DNA of 64,000 nt from Streptomyces atroolivaceus (GTDB lineage: Bacteria; Actinomycetota; Actinomycetes; Streptomycetales; Streptomycetaceae), in the NCBI RefSeq assembly GCF_000717025.1, contig NZ_JNXG01000001.1, positions 620,001-684,000 on the forward strand. The letters are read 5' to 3'. The notes under the pieces were generated by a model that was given only the letters and a program-made list of their open reading frames with translations, made no database searches and was not told the DNA's origin. Of the stretch, positions 45,810-54,376 are shown piece after piece. Position numbers and translations under genes: made by a program. Every line of letters starts with the position of its first letter. The first letter of the stretch is position 1.

Positions 45810-46388
45810 GTGGCTGACGACCTGTCGGCAGTGAGCCGCTTCTTGTACGAGGCCGGCACGCTCAAGAACACGCGCAGGACGGGCTGGTGGATGGCCGGGG
45901 TGCATAACCCGGAGAGCGTTGCCGAGCACTCGTGGCGTACCTCGCTGATCGCCTCGATCATTGCCAAGCTGGAAGGCGCCGACCCCGCGCAGGCGGCGTT
46001 CCTCGCGGTGTGGCACGACACCCAGGAGACCCGCACCGGGGACGTGAACCACCTCGGGAAGAAGTACGCCCCTGCTGGTGACCCGCAGGAGGTCACTGCA
46101 GACCAGACGGAGGGCATGCCCGAGGTCCTGGCCTCCGCCATCCGGGACCTGGTCGCGGAGTACGAGGCCAAGGAGTCAGCCGAAGCGATCTGCGCGAGGG
46201 ATGCCGACAAGTTGGAGTGCATGCTGCAGGGCATCGAGTACAAGGCACATGGCTACGAGAACGCGCAGCGCTGGATCGACAACAGCAAGGGTCGCCTCGT
46301 CACAGAGACCGGCAAGCGCCTCGCCGACGAGCTCCTCGAGCAGGGATCCCTCGACTGGCTGCGCACCGCTCTCGGTGAGAAGCCCTGA
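45810..46388 (+). CDS. HD-domain phosphohydrolase, YfbR/HDDC2-like 5'-nucleotidase
   Basis: 192 residues from GTG with GAGAGGAGAC upstream. The HD metal site is complete: H40 in ESVAEHSWRTS, H69-D70 in VWHDTQETRTGD, and D131/D133 in ARDADKLECM. This is the pattern of YfbR-type deoxynucleotide 5'-monophosphatases, which act on dAMP, dCMP and similar. Co-transcribed with the HTH regulator. In an accessory block, such an enzyme could alter nucleotide pools (for example in a stress or anti-phage setting), but that is inference. Confidence 0.87.
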   Translation: MADDLSAVSRFLYEAGTLKNTRRTGWWMAGVHNPESVAEHSWRTSLIASIIAKLEGADPAQAAFLAVWHDTQETRTGDVNHLGKKYAPAGDPQEVTADQTEGMPEVLASAIRDLVAEYEAKESAEAICARDADKLECMLQGIEYKAHGYENAQRWIDNSKGRLVTETGKRLADELLEQGSLDWLRTALGEKP

Positions 46389-46404
46389 CCCGGAACGCAC
46401 GAAG

Positions 46405-46440
46405 CGCCCCTGTCCCGGCCGTAGGACCAGGACAGGGGCG
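46405..46440 (+). terminator. Terminator after the HD-domain gene
   Basis: 11-bp stem (CGCCCCTGTCC / GGACAGGGGCG) with a 14-base loop, 17 bases past the stop. Confidence 0.82.
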
Positions 46441-46614
46441 TGATCGCTGCACGGGCGTGGCGGCGTCACGACGACCAACCGCACCGAGATCCACAACCAC
46501 AGCAGCGGCTTCGGGCGGTCGACGACGAGCCTCTGAGCCCTTTGTGGACTTCAGGCACACCTGTACCAAATCGCCGATACGATCCCGATTTCACGCACGA
46601 TCCTTGGGGGGACC

Positions 46615-47157
46615 ATGAGCAACCAGTACCCGCAGCATCCGCCCTTTGTCGGCGGCCCCGGTTACCCGCCGCCCCGAAAGCCGATGAGCGTCGGGGCGAT
46701 CATCGCCATTGTCACCGGCAGCGTCTTCGGTGGGGTCCTTGTCCTTCTCCTCATCCTGCTGGTTGTCGGTGACGACGCCATCCAGGCCGACAAGTCTCCG
46801 AACCTCGAAGTGACCGCGCCCGTGGTCACGAAATCCGCGACGGCCGCGCCCGCCAAGCCGACGGAGAAAACATCCGAGGAGCCGCAGCAGGCCGCCAAGA
46901 AGCCTCAGCCGAAGGAAGCCGAATACCCCTCGGGTGATTACGTCGTCAGCGAGGACATCCCCGTCGGGACCTATACCAGTAGCGGGGCAGAGGCGGGTAT
47001 CTTCGAGTTCTGCTCCATCACCACGGAGCCCACCGGCGAGACGACCATGCCGAAGATCAAGTCTGCCGGGGTCGACGAGCGCATCATCATCACGCTCACC
47101 GAAGCGGACGGCGTCGTCAGCATCAGCGGCTGCGAACCGCTCAAGCCCCGCAAGTAG
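46615..47157 (+). CDS. Single-pass membrane protein, Pro-rich N-terminus, unknown
   Basis: 180 residues from ATG with GGGGGGA upstream. Cytoplasmic Pro/Tyr-rich start (YPQHPPFVGGPGYPPP), membrane helix about 25-52, a Lys/Pro/Ala linker and a small extracellular domain (about 105-180) with two cysteines (FEFCSIT and SGCEPL) that probably pair. VSEDIPVGTYTSSG is the kind of block seen in small secreted beta domains of streptomycetes. Stands alone; a 233-base gap without genes separates it from the NmrA-like gene. Confidence 0.75.
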   Translation: MSNQYPQHPPFVGGPGYPPPRKPMSVGAIIAIVTGSVFGGVLVLLLILLVVGDDAIQADKSPNLEVTAPVVTKSATAAPAKPTEKTSEEPQQAAKKPQPKEAEYPSGDYVVSEDIPVGTYTSSGAEAGIFEFCSITTEPTGETTMPKIKSAGVDERIIITLTEADGVVSISGCEPLKPRK

Positions 47158-47390
47158 TCAGACAACTTTGCGGCGCTCGGCCACCAGGTCGGGGCCCGCA
47201 GTCGCGCGCCCTGTCCACCGGTCCGTGCCCGGCGGCAAAGATGCGCCATCACCTCCGCGATGGCGTGAACGTGTTCACTCGTGAGCGGATGAGTCGGCAG
47301 TGGGCGCGTGGTCGTCGGTCCCGGTCCTGGCCCGTCCTCGGCGTACTCGTCCGCGGGACGGTTGGATCCGAAGTCTCGCGGAGAGCGGGC

Positions 47391-48206
47391 TCAGCGGAAC
47401 GCTGCCGCGTTCTCCTGGGCCCACTGGGCGAAGCCGCGTGCCGGACGGCCCGTCACCTTCTCGACCACGCCGTTCGGGGTGTTGTACTCGACCGGTGGGG
47501 CGGCGAACACCTCCAGCTGGAAGTCGATCATGTGTGCCGGCACGCCCTGCGCCCGCATCCTCGCCCGCGCCTGGTCCGGCGTCAGCTCCACGAACTCGAC
47601 CTCCCGGCCGGCCGCCGAGCCCAGTACGGCGATCTTCTCCCGCAGCGAGATCCGCTCCGGGCCGGTCAGCAGGTATTCCGTGCCCGCGTGTCCGTCCTCG
47701 AGCAGCGCGGTGGCGGCTACCGCGCCGATGTCCCCCTCGTGCACCATCGCGGTGCGCGAGTCCCCGTACGGCCGCTCGACCCGTCCCTCGCGTACCTCGT
47801 CCGCCCACTCCAGGGCGTTGGCCATGATCTCGGTCGGCGCCACCGTGGTCCACGAGAGGCCCGACGCCCGCACGGCCGGCTCCAGCGTCGACTCCGACCA
47901 GCCGGCCAGCATGGTCACCCGGCGGACTCCCGCCTCCTCGATCTCCGCCACCAGCTCGGTGCCGTTCCCCAGCGGGGCGTAGTCGTCGCCACCGAAGTTG
48001 ATCAGGTGCACGGCGGCCACGCCGTGCAGCGCCGGCGCCAGCGCCGACGCGTCGGTGAGGTCGCCGCCGACAACCTCGACCCCTGGGCCGAACGTCACGG
48101 CCCCGGGCCTCCGGGTGAGCGCCCGCACCGGCGCGCCGGCCTCCCGCAGTGCCGCCACCACCTGCCGCCCGACCGTGCCGGTCGCACCCGCCACCAGAAA
48201 CGTCAT
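47391..48206 (-). CDS. NmrA-like NAD(P)-binding protein (SDR atypical)
   Basis: 271 residues. N-terminal Rossmann motif GATGTVG (residues 7-13), then VRALTRRPG and VVGGDLTD, typical of atypical short-chain dehydrogenases of the NmrA/azoreductase-like group. The usual YxxxK catalytic pair is not evident, so it may be a redox sensor or a weak quinone/azo reductase. ATG at 48206 has GGGGAG upstream. It lies 125 bases downstream of the MarR gene on the same strand and may be its target. Confidence 0.85.
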   Translation of the reverse strand: MTFLVAGATGTVGRQVVAALREAGAPVRALTRRPGAVTFGPGVEVVGGDLTDASALAPALHGVAAVHLINFGGDDYAPLGNGTELVAEIEEAGVRRVTMLAGWSESTLEPAVRASGLSWTTVAPTEIMANALEWADEVREGRVERPYGDSRTAMVHEGDIGAVAATALLEDGHAGTEYLLTGPERISLREKIAVLGSAAGREVEFVELTPDQARARMRAQGVPAHMIDFQLEVFAAPPVEYNTPNGVVEKVTGRPARGFAQWAQENAAAFR

Positions 48207-48331
48207 GCCCGTCTCCCCACGTCGTCCGTCGCCGGTCTCCCGGCCGCACACGCACGATGACACCCGATGCGGACAGATACTGTCCGCATGGGCGTTCGTC
48301 CGGAGGGAAGGGCGCGCGACCGCGGCGCGGC

Positions 48332-48787
48332 TCAGGGGCGCGGCCAGGGGCGGCCGCCGATGCGTTCGATGTCGGAGTTGAAGCGTCGCAGGTAGGTCGC
48401 GAAGGCGGAGATGTCCTCGTCGGCCCAGTCGGCCATGACGCGCTCCAGGGCGCTGACCATGCCCTCCCGTTCGGCGTCGAGGGTCCTCGTGCCCTCCTCG
48501 GTGATGCGGAACTTGCGGGCCATGCCGCCGTCCGGATCGGGGATGCGCTCCACGAATCCGGCGCGCATCACGGCGGCGGTCTGCCGGTTGAGGGTGGAGA
48601 CGTCGAGGTCGAAGGCTTCGCTGAGCTCGCCGACGGACATCGGGCCCTGGACCCGGATGCGGCTGAGCAGGACGTACGCGCTCCGTTCCAGGAGGCCGTC
48701 CTTACGGCGTCCCTTCCTCTGGTTCAGCAGGCCGTGACGGCTGAGCAGCATCTGCTCGTACTCGACCTCTTGCGTGGCCCTGCTCAT
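48332..48787 (-). CDS. MarR-family transcriptional regulator
   Basis: 151 residues. Winged-helix fold: LLERSAYVLLSRIRVQGPMS (about 31-50), recognition helix region VGELSEAFDLDVSTLNRQTA, and wing DPDGGMARKFRITEEG. ATG follows GGAGGTG. It is divergent from an MFS exporter, and a TGCATA-rich region lies between. This is the usual layout for a repressor of a drug or phenolic-compound efflux pump. Confidence 0.9.
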   Translation of the reverse strand: MSRATQEVEYEQMLLSRHGLLNQRKGRRKDGLLERSAYVLLSRIRVQGPMSVGELSEAFDLDVSTLNRQTAAVMRAGFVERIPDPDGGMARKFRITEEGTRTLDAEREGMVSALERVMADWADEDISAFATYLRRFNSDIERIGGRPWPRP

Positions 48788-48876
48788 GCGCGGGCACCTC
48801 CTGCTTCCTGCCGGGCGAGGCCGGTGTGTCGTCGTGCCGTCGTGCGTGCTGACTTCATCGTATGTTCACGGTGACG

Positions 48877-48905
48877 TGCATAGGCCACATGATGTGCATA
48901 ATGCA
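48877..48905. promoter_or_regulatory. Candidate MarR operator between marR and MFS genes
   Basis: TGCATA occurs at 48877-48882 and 48895-48900, and the second is part of the inverted repeat TGCATAATGCA (48895-48905). It lies between the divergent starts, 55 bases before the MFS ATG. Confidence 0.55.
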
Positions 48906-48959
48906 ATAGAAGTGTACGATGCCAAGTCTTCCACCGACAGATAGCCGAGGACCCGCGAT

Positions 48960-50414
48960 ATGGACGCCCCCCAGCCCACTGCCCGCGCAGGCGGCGTGAT
49001 CACGACGCTGGCGCTCGCCGGCACCGTCGCGGCGGTGATGCAGACACTGGTGACCCCGCTCATCGCCGAGCTGCCGCGGATTCTGGACACCTCTTCCTCG
49101 AACGCGGCCTGGGTGGTCACCGTCACCCTGCTGGTCGCCGGTGTGTGCGTCCCGGTCACCGGCCGGCTCGGCGACCTCCTCGGCAAGCGCCGGATGCTGC
49201 TGGCCTGCGCGGTCCCGCTGGTCGCCGGTTCGGTGGTGTGCGCCCTGTCCTCCTCCGTGGTTCCGATGATCGTCGGACGCGGCCTCCAGGGCATGGGGAT
49301 GGGCATGGTGCCGCTGGGCATCGCGCTGCTCCGCGACGTGGTGCCCGCCGAGAAGCTCAGTGGCTCCATCGCCCTCGTGAGCGCCTCCATGGGAATCGGT
49401 GGCGCCCTCGGTCTGCCGATCTCCGCGGCAGTCGCCGAATACACCAGCTGGCGCGTGCTGTTCTGGGGCTCCGCGGTGCTCGCGGTGATGATCGCCGTAC
49501 TCATCTGGCTCTTCGTCCCGGACGTCCCGGCCGGCGCCAAGGGGCAGCGCTTCGACGCGCCCGGGGCGATCGGGCTCGCCATCGGCCTGGTCTCCCTCCT
49601 GCTGGCGATCTCCAAGGGCGCGGACTGGGGCTGGGGTTCGGGCACCACGCTCGGCCTGTTCGCCGTGGCGGTCGTGGCCCTCGGAGCCTGGGGGTACTAC
49701 GAGCTGCGCACCCGTGACCCGCTGGTCGACCTCCGCACCACCGCCCGCCCGCGCGTGCTGCTGACCAACCTCTCGTCGATCCTGGTCGGCGTCGGCATGT
49801 ACTCCTTCATGCTGATCGCTCCTCAGCTGCTGCAGTTCCCGGAGGCCACGGGCTACGGCCTGGGGCAGTCGATGCTGGCCGCGGGCCTCTGGATGGCCCC
49901 CGGTGGAGTGATGATGATGCTCGTCTCCCCGCTCGGCGGGAAGCTGATCAACGCGCGGGGGCCGAAGATCGCTCTCGTCCTCGGGGCGCTCGTGATCTCC
50001 CTGGGCTACGGGATCTCCCTGTTCCTCATGGGCTCCGCCTGGGGCCTGATGATCGTCGGAATCGTCATCAACAGCGGCGTCGGCCTCGCCTACGGTGCGA
50101 TGCCCGCCCTGATCATGAGTTCGGTCCCGCTCTCCGAGACCGCCGCTGCCAACGGCTTCAACACCCTGATGCGCTCGCTGGGCACCACCATCGGATCGGC
50201 GGTCATCGGTGTGGTGCTGGCGCAGATGACCATCGACCTCGGCGGTTTCTCGCTCGCCTCCGAGGACGGGTTCCGGGTCGGCCTGATGATCGGCTGTGGA
50301 GTGGCGCTCGTCGCCGCAGCGGTCGCCGCGTTCATCCCGGGCCTCGTCCGGCCCGCCGCCGAGGGCGGCAGTACGGGCCCCGCCGCGGCGGACAAGGTCT
50401 CGGTCGAAGCCTGA
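48960..50414 (+). CDS. MFS transporter, DHA2/EmrB-QacA type
   Basis: 484 residues, about 14 predicted helices. Motif A variant GRLGDLLGKRRMLLA after helix 2 and the Pro-Gly-rich helix 5 region (ALVSASMGIGGALGLPISA) mark drug:H+ antiporters. The 14-helix length fits DHA2. Starts at ATG 48960; a divergent MarR gene and an operator-like repeat lie upstream. It probably exports a toxic compound sensed by the MarR protein. Terminator follows. Confidence 0.9.
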   Translation: MDAPQPTARAGGVITTLALAGTVAAVMQTLVTPLIAELPRILDTSSSNAAWVVTVTLLVAGVCVPVTGRLGDLLGKRRMLLACAVPLVAGSVVCALSSSVVPMIVGRGLQGMGMGMVPLGIALLRDVVPAEKLSGSIALVSASMGIGGALGLPISAAVAEYTSWRVLFWGSAVLAVMIAVLIWLFVPDVPAGAKGQRFDAPGAIGLAIGLVSLLLAISKGADWGWGSGTTLGLFAVAVVALGAWGYYELRTRDPLVDLRTTARPRVLLTNLSSILVGVGMYSFMLIAPQLLQFPEATGYGLGQSMLAAGLWMAPGGVMMMLVSPLGGKLINARGPKIALVLGALVISLGYGISLFLMGSAWGLMIVGIVINSGVGLAYGAMPALIMSSVPLSETAAANGFNTLMRSLGTTIGSAVIGVVLAQMTIDLGGFSLASEDGFRVGLMIGCGVALVAAAVAAFIPGLVRPAAEGGSTGPAAADKVSVEA

Positions 50415-50777
50415 CCCCACACGCGGAAGCGCCCCGTCCGGTTCGACCGGCCGGGGCGCTTCCGCGTTCCGGGGCGCAGGAACTTTTTCCTGCACGGGCA
50501 TTGACCGTGGGAGTGGGCCGACTTACGTTCGTCGCGTTGCCCTTCGTATGTCATATATGAGACGCGATATGAGAGCCGAGCGCCGTATGCAGTCAGCCCC
50601 GAGCCCCCTCCCCAGCCGCCCTCGGCGCCGCGGGAGACGCTGACGGTTCCCTCCGGCTCCTCAGGACTGCCGGGCTGCAGCTCTTCCTCGGAACACCTCC
50701 ACCCCCGCACGCCTCCACGCTGTGGCGCCCTGCTGTCCAGCGCCCCGCCGGTGAGCACTCAGAGAAGAGAGCCGACC
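50415..50777. other. 363-base gap: terminator then promoter region of the sugar-binding lipoprotein gene
   Basis: Besides the terminator, around 50545-50570 there is an AT-rich patch (ATGTCATATATGAGAC) that could be promoter or operator. No gene is supported; the frames here are very Arg-rich. Confidence 0.5.
50422..50466 (+). terminator. Terminator after the MFS gene
   Basis: Long inverted repeat (outer arms CGCGGAAGCGCCCC / GGGGCGCTTCCGCG) immediately after the stop. Confidence 0.92.
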
Positions 50778-52118
50778 ATGATCAACCCACGCAACAGCCG
50801 CCTCGCCGCCGCGATATCCCTGGTTTCCGCCCTGGCCCTCACCGCCACCGCCTGCGGTGACGACGGCAGCGGCAGCACCGGTGCGAAGGGCGCCGAAGGT
50901 CCGGGCACCGGGAAGATCGTGTTCTGGGACGAGAACGGCGGCGTCCGGACGGCGATCTGGAAGGAGATCATCGCCGACTTCGAGAAGGCGAACCCCGACA
51001 TCGACGTGCAGTACGTGGGCATCGCCTCCACCGAGGCGCAGTCCAAGTACGACACCGCCATCCAGGGGGGCGGCCTGCCGGACGTCGGCGGTGTGGGCGC
51101 CGCGATGGTCGCGGGTATCACCGCTCAGGACGCGTTGGAGCCGCTGGACGACCGTATCGAGGGGAGCTCCCTCAAGGGCAAGCTCAACGAGGCGATGATC
51201 GAGAACGTGCGGAGCGCGGCCGGCCGGGACGAGACGTACACCGTGCCGATCTCCGCCACCAACGGCGTCCTCTACTACCGCACGGACCTGTTCAAGAAGG
51301 CCGGGCTGGGCGAGCCGGACACCTGGGACGAGTTCTACGAGGCCGCGGCGAAGCTGACGGACAAGCGGAAGAACCAGTTCGGCTACACCATCCGAGGTGG
51401 CCCGGGCTCGATCGCCCAGGCGCTGGACTCGATGTACGGGCAGTCGGGCATCGAATCCTTCTGGGACGAGTCCGGGACGAAGACCACCGTCAACGATCCG
51501 AAGAACGTCGCGGCCCTGGAGAAGTACGTCGGTCTGTACAAGAAGGCCACCCCCGAGGCCGACCTCAACAACGACTTCACGAAGATGGTCGCCCAGTTCG
51601 ACTCCGGCGGCATCGCCATGCTCAACCACAACCTGGGCTCGTACCAGGACCATGTGGGCTCGCTCGGCGTCGACAAGTTCCGCGGTATTCCGCAGCCCGA
51701 ACTGGCGGACGGCACCCGGGTGATGGTCTCCAACCCGGTCTCCGGCCTCGGTCTGGTCAAGTCGTCCGAGAACAAGGCGGCGGGGTGGAAGTTCATCGAG
51801 TTCGCCGCCTCCCACGCCTCGAACTCCAAGTTCAGCGAGTCCGCGGGCCTGATCCCGGCCAACAAGGAAGCCGCCGAGGACCCGTGGCTCGACAAGGCCG
51901 AGACGACCAAGCTCGGTGCCGAGGCGCTGTTCTCCGGCGACACCAAGATCGTGCAGCTCCCCTACTACCTCCCGGACTGGAACACCCTGTCCAAGGCCGA
52001 CAGCGAATCGGGCTTCCAGAAGGTGCTGCTCGGCAAGATGAGTGCCAAGGACTTCCTGGACACGCTCGCCGCGAGCCTCGACGAGGCTCAGGCGGAGTGG
52101 AAGGAACAGCAGGGCTGA
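50778..52118 (+). CDS. Sugar ABC transporter substrate-binding lipoprotein
   Basis: 446 residues, family-1 solute-binding fold. The signal peptide ends LTATACGDDG (lipobox Cys near residue 27). The mature part begins KIVFWDENGGVR; GLPDVGGVGAAMVAG and NGVLYYRTDLFKKAGL are typical of carbohydrate-binding proteins of the CUT1 group. No permease or ATPase gene lies nearby, so it must work with components encoded elsewhere. ATG at 50778 follows GAGAAGAGAG. Ligand unknown; trehalose, maltose or plant sugars are plausible for the group. Confidence 0.88.
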   Translation: MINPRNSRLAAAISLVSALALTATACGDDGSGSTGAKGAEGPGTGKIVFWDENGGVRTAIWKEIIADFEKANPDIDVQYVGIASTEAQSKYDTAIQGGGLPDVGGVGAAMVAGITAQDALEPLDDRIEGSSLKGKLNEAMIENVRSAAGRDETYTVPISATNGVLYYRTDLFKKAGLGEPDTWDEFYEAAAKLTDKRKNQFGYTIRGGPGSIAQALDSMYGQSGIESFWDESGTKTTVNDPKNVAALEKYVGLYKKATPEADLNNDFTKMVAQFDSGGIAMLNHNLGSYQDHVGSLGVDKFRGIPQPELADGTRVMVSNPVSGLGLVKSSENKAAGWKFIEFAASHASNSKFSESAGLIPANKEAAEDPWLDKAETTKLGAEALFSGDTKIVQLPYYLPDWNTLSKADSESGFQKVLLGKMSAKDFLDTLAASLDEAQAEWKEQQG

Positions 52119-52343
52119 CGGGGCGGGGAGGCCTCTCCCCGCCGCCGTGCACGCCCGCCGGAGCCGGCTGTGCCCTTCCGGCCCGGCCGCGCCGGGCTCC
52201 GGGAGCCCGGCCCGGGGGGCGTGGCGGCCGCCCGGCCCATGGTCCGGGCAGGAGCCCCTCCCCGGACCGGGCCGACGCGCCCGCTCCGGCCTGGCCGGCC
52301 CCCTCGCGGAACGCACGCACACGCGTGCCGGGGCCACGGTGGG

Positions 52344-52565
52344 TCAGTCCAGGCCCTCCTCCCGGAGGTCGTACATCAGGAGGAACGTCCGGTAGGTCTC
52401 CGCGGACACGTCCTGGCAGATGTCCGGCCGGACGGTCCACGTCGACGTGTTGTCGAGGGCCCGCCGACAGGCCGACTCGGTCTCGGCCTCGGACGGGATG
52501 TTCGAGATGAACGCGGCGATCAGCAGGACCACTGCGAAGACGACCACGCCGATACGGATGCGCAT
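52344..52565 (-). CDS. Small exported or membrane-anchored protein, unknown
   Basis: 73 residues starting MRIRIGVVVFAVVLLIAAFI, a hydrophobic N-terminal helix that is either a signal peptide or an anchor. Two cysteines (SACRRAL and DICQDV) follow and could pair. The end RTFLLMYDLREEGLD looks folded. ATG at 52565 has GGGTGA ahead; an in-frame GTG two codons earlier is possible. Family unknown. Confidence 0.65.
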   Translation of the reverse strand: MRIRIGVVVFAVVLLIAAFISNIPSEAETESACRRALDNTSTWTVRPDICQDVSAETYRTFLLMYDLREEGLD

Positions 52566-52626
52566 GGTCACCCAACGACCGTGCGGCCGGGCCGGTCACC
52601 CGGGGCCGGTCACCCGGGGCCCCTCG

Positions 52627-52785
52627 TCATTCGGGTTCGTCGGTGACCGGCGGCAGGTCGGGCTCGATGAACAGGCCGGCGTACTGCGGTGTCGGCAGCG
52701 GGGCCGGGTTGCCCGTCTCGGCGTTCGTGGCCGCGGACGCGCCGTCGGGGCGCCGCTGGGTCGTGCGGGCAGGCATGTCGGTCAT
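52627..52785 (-). CDS. 52-residue peptide, Pro-rich acidic end, unknown
   Basis: MTDMPARTTQRRPDGASAAT opens a frame that ends with PLPTPQYAGLFIEPDLPPV followed by an acidic tail (TDEPE). ATG at 52785 has AGGACAC upstream. A hydrophilic leader followed by an aromatic/Pro-rich C-terminus is reminiscent of precursor peptides, but no modifying enzyme is nearby, so this is only a suggestion. It lies upstream of the 73-residue gene on the same strand (61 bases). Confidence 0.5.
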   Translation of the reverse strand: MTDMPARTTQRRPDGASAATNAETGNPAPLPTPQYAGLFIEPDLPPVTDEPE

Positions 52786-52990
52786 CAGGTGTCCTGTACG
52801 TAGGTGTGCGGTGGGAGCCCCATGACCGAGCCGCTGCGGTTGATGCCGGACTGGTCCCGACCGGTACGGCGACGAGGTGCCGCTACCGGTGCCGCGCCGC
52901 TCCGGGGGCGGCCGGATCATCATGCGGTGCATGCAGACTGTAACCCTCCCAGCACGGCTTTCCCTCGGTATTGCGCCCCTGGCGTGACGG

Positions 52991-54376
52991 TCAGTGCGGC
53001 GGTGCGGGCTCGATGTTCTGGTTTGCGTGGAAGAGGTTGTGCGGGTCGTAGACCCCCTTGACCTCGGAGAGCCGGTCGTAGTGGCCGCGGTAGGTGGCCC
53101 TGACGCGGTCCCGCGACTCGCCGGTGCCGAGGAAGTTCACGTAGCCGCCGCCCATGGAGTGCGGGTGCAGCGCCTCCCAGTAGCCGACCGCCCACTCCCG
53201 CAGCGCTGCCGCGTTGGCCGGGTCGGGGTCGATGCCGGCGATGACGCCGGACCAGAGGGCGTCGCGGTAGGCCCAGGCCGTGTCGTCGGGACCGACCCGG
53301 CCGGCGGCCCCGTCGACCGGGTACAGGTGCATGGTCGACAGGCCGGTGGGGAGCTTCTCCGCGAAGGAGGCGTGCACGTCGACGGCGTCGTCCGTGACCT
53401 GGTCGAAGAAGTCGCCGCGCCAGTACCACTGGAGACCGGCCGGCATCAGTGCGTCGAACATGGACTGAAGGGCCGGGTAGGGCATCGGCGTCGTGAAGTG
53501 GAAGGCGGGCGGACCCGGTTCGTTCACCACGGCGAGGGTCTCCGCCAGGGAGTCCGGCTCCGCCGTCGAGGACCAGACGACTCCGCACATCTTCTGCCCG
53601 TGGATCTCCTCGGGGAAGGGCGGGCCGGGCGGGACGGTCAGGGAGGCGAAGAAGCCGTACAGGTCGTCCGGCGCCTGCGGCAGGAAGTCGCGGTACCAGC
53701 GGATGACCTCGTGGAAGAGCTCCAGGGGCCACAGCGTGATGGCGACTCCCACGGTGTCCACCGGGTGCAGCTCGAAATCGAACGACGTGACCACGCCGAA
53801 GTTGCCGCCGCCGCCCCGCAGCGCCCAGAACAGGTCGGCGTGCTCGCTCGGGTTCGCGGTGACGAAGCTGCCGTCGGCGAGGACCACGTCCGCGGAGACC
53901 AGGTTGTCCGCCGACAGGCCGTACTTGCGCGTGAGGTAACCGTGACCGCCGCCGAGGGTGAGACCGCCGATCCCGGTCGTGGACATGATCCCTGCCGGGG
54001 TGGCGAGGCCGAACGCGTGGGTGGCGTGGTCGAAGTCACCCAGCGTCGCGCCGCCGTCGGCCTGGGCGGTCTGGGTCGCCGGGTCGACCCGCACGCCGCG
54101 CATGGGGGAGAGGTCGAGGGTGACCGCGTCGTCCGAGAGGCCGAGGCCGGGCCCGCTGTGCCCGCCGCCCCGGACGGCCACATCCAGGCCGTGCTCGCGG
54201 ACGAAGGCGAGGGCCGCCATGACGTCCGCCGCGTCGCGACACTTGACGACCGCCGCCGGCCTCTTGTCGATCATGGCGTTGTAGACGGCACGGGCCTGCC
54301 CGTACTCCTGGTCGTCCGGTCCGATGACGGGCCCGCGCAGAGCGGTTCTCATCGTGTCGAGCAGCGTGCCGTCCAT
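52991..54376 (-). CDS. FAD-linked oxidase, berberine-bridge-enzyme-like
   Basis: 461 residues. PCMH-type FAD domain with VRGGGHSGPGLG, where H73 is the likely covalent flavin-attachment site, then TTGIGGLTLGGGHGYLTRKY. The C-terminal BBE segment YDPHNLFHANQNIEP is complete. Bicovalent relatives carry a Cys in the loop that here reads GGGHGYLTRKYG; it is absent, so attachment is probably through His only. No signal peptide. ATG has TAGGAGA ahead. Substrate unknown; the family oxidises sugars, alkaloids and polyketide intermediates. Confidence 0.88.
   Translation of the reverse strand: MDGTLLDTMRTALRGPVIGPDDQEYGQARAVYNAMIDKRPAAVVKCRDAADVMAALAFVREHGLDVAVRGGGHSGPGLGLSDDAVTLDLSPMRGVRVDPATQTAQADGGATLGDFDHATHAFGLATPAGIMSTTGIGGLTLGGGHGYLTRKYGLSADNLVSADVVLADGSFVTANPSEHADLFWALRGGGGNFGVVTSFDFELHPVDTVGVAITLWPLELFHEVIRWYRDFLPQAPDDLYGFFASLTVPPGPPFPEEIHGQKMCGVVWSSTAEPDSLAETLAVVNEPGPPAFHFTTPMPYPALQSMFDALMPAGLQWYWRGDFFDQVTDDAVDVHASFAEKLPTGLSTMHLYPVDGAAGRVGPDDTAWAYRDALWSGVIAGIDPDPANAAALREWAVGYWEALHPHSMGGGYVNFLGTGESRDRVRATYRGHYDRLSEVKGVYDPHNLFHANQNIEPAPPH

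Noticed and set aside
46465..46536. Protein-like stretch VTTTNRTEIHNHSSGFGRS before the single-pass membrane gene
   Set aside because: No ATG, GTG or TTG start in frame after the preceding stop at 46441-46443; at most a remnant.
43313..47390. Search for a duplicated tRNA-Lys 3' end or integrase marking an integrated element
   Set aside because: No matching repeat, integrase or transposase was seen.
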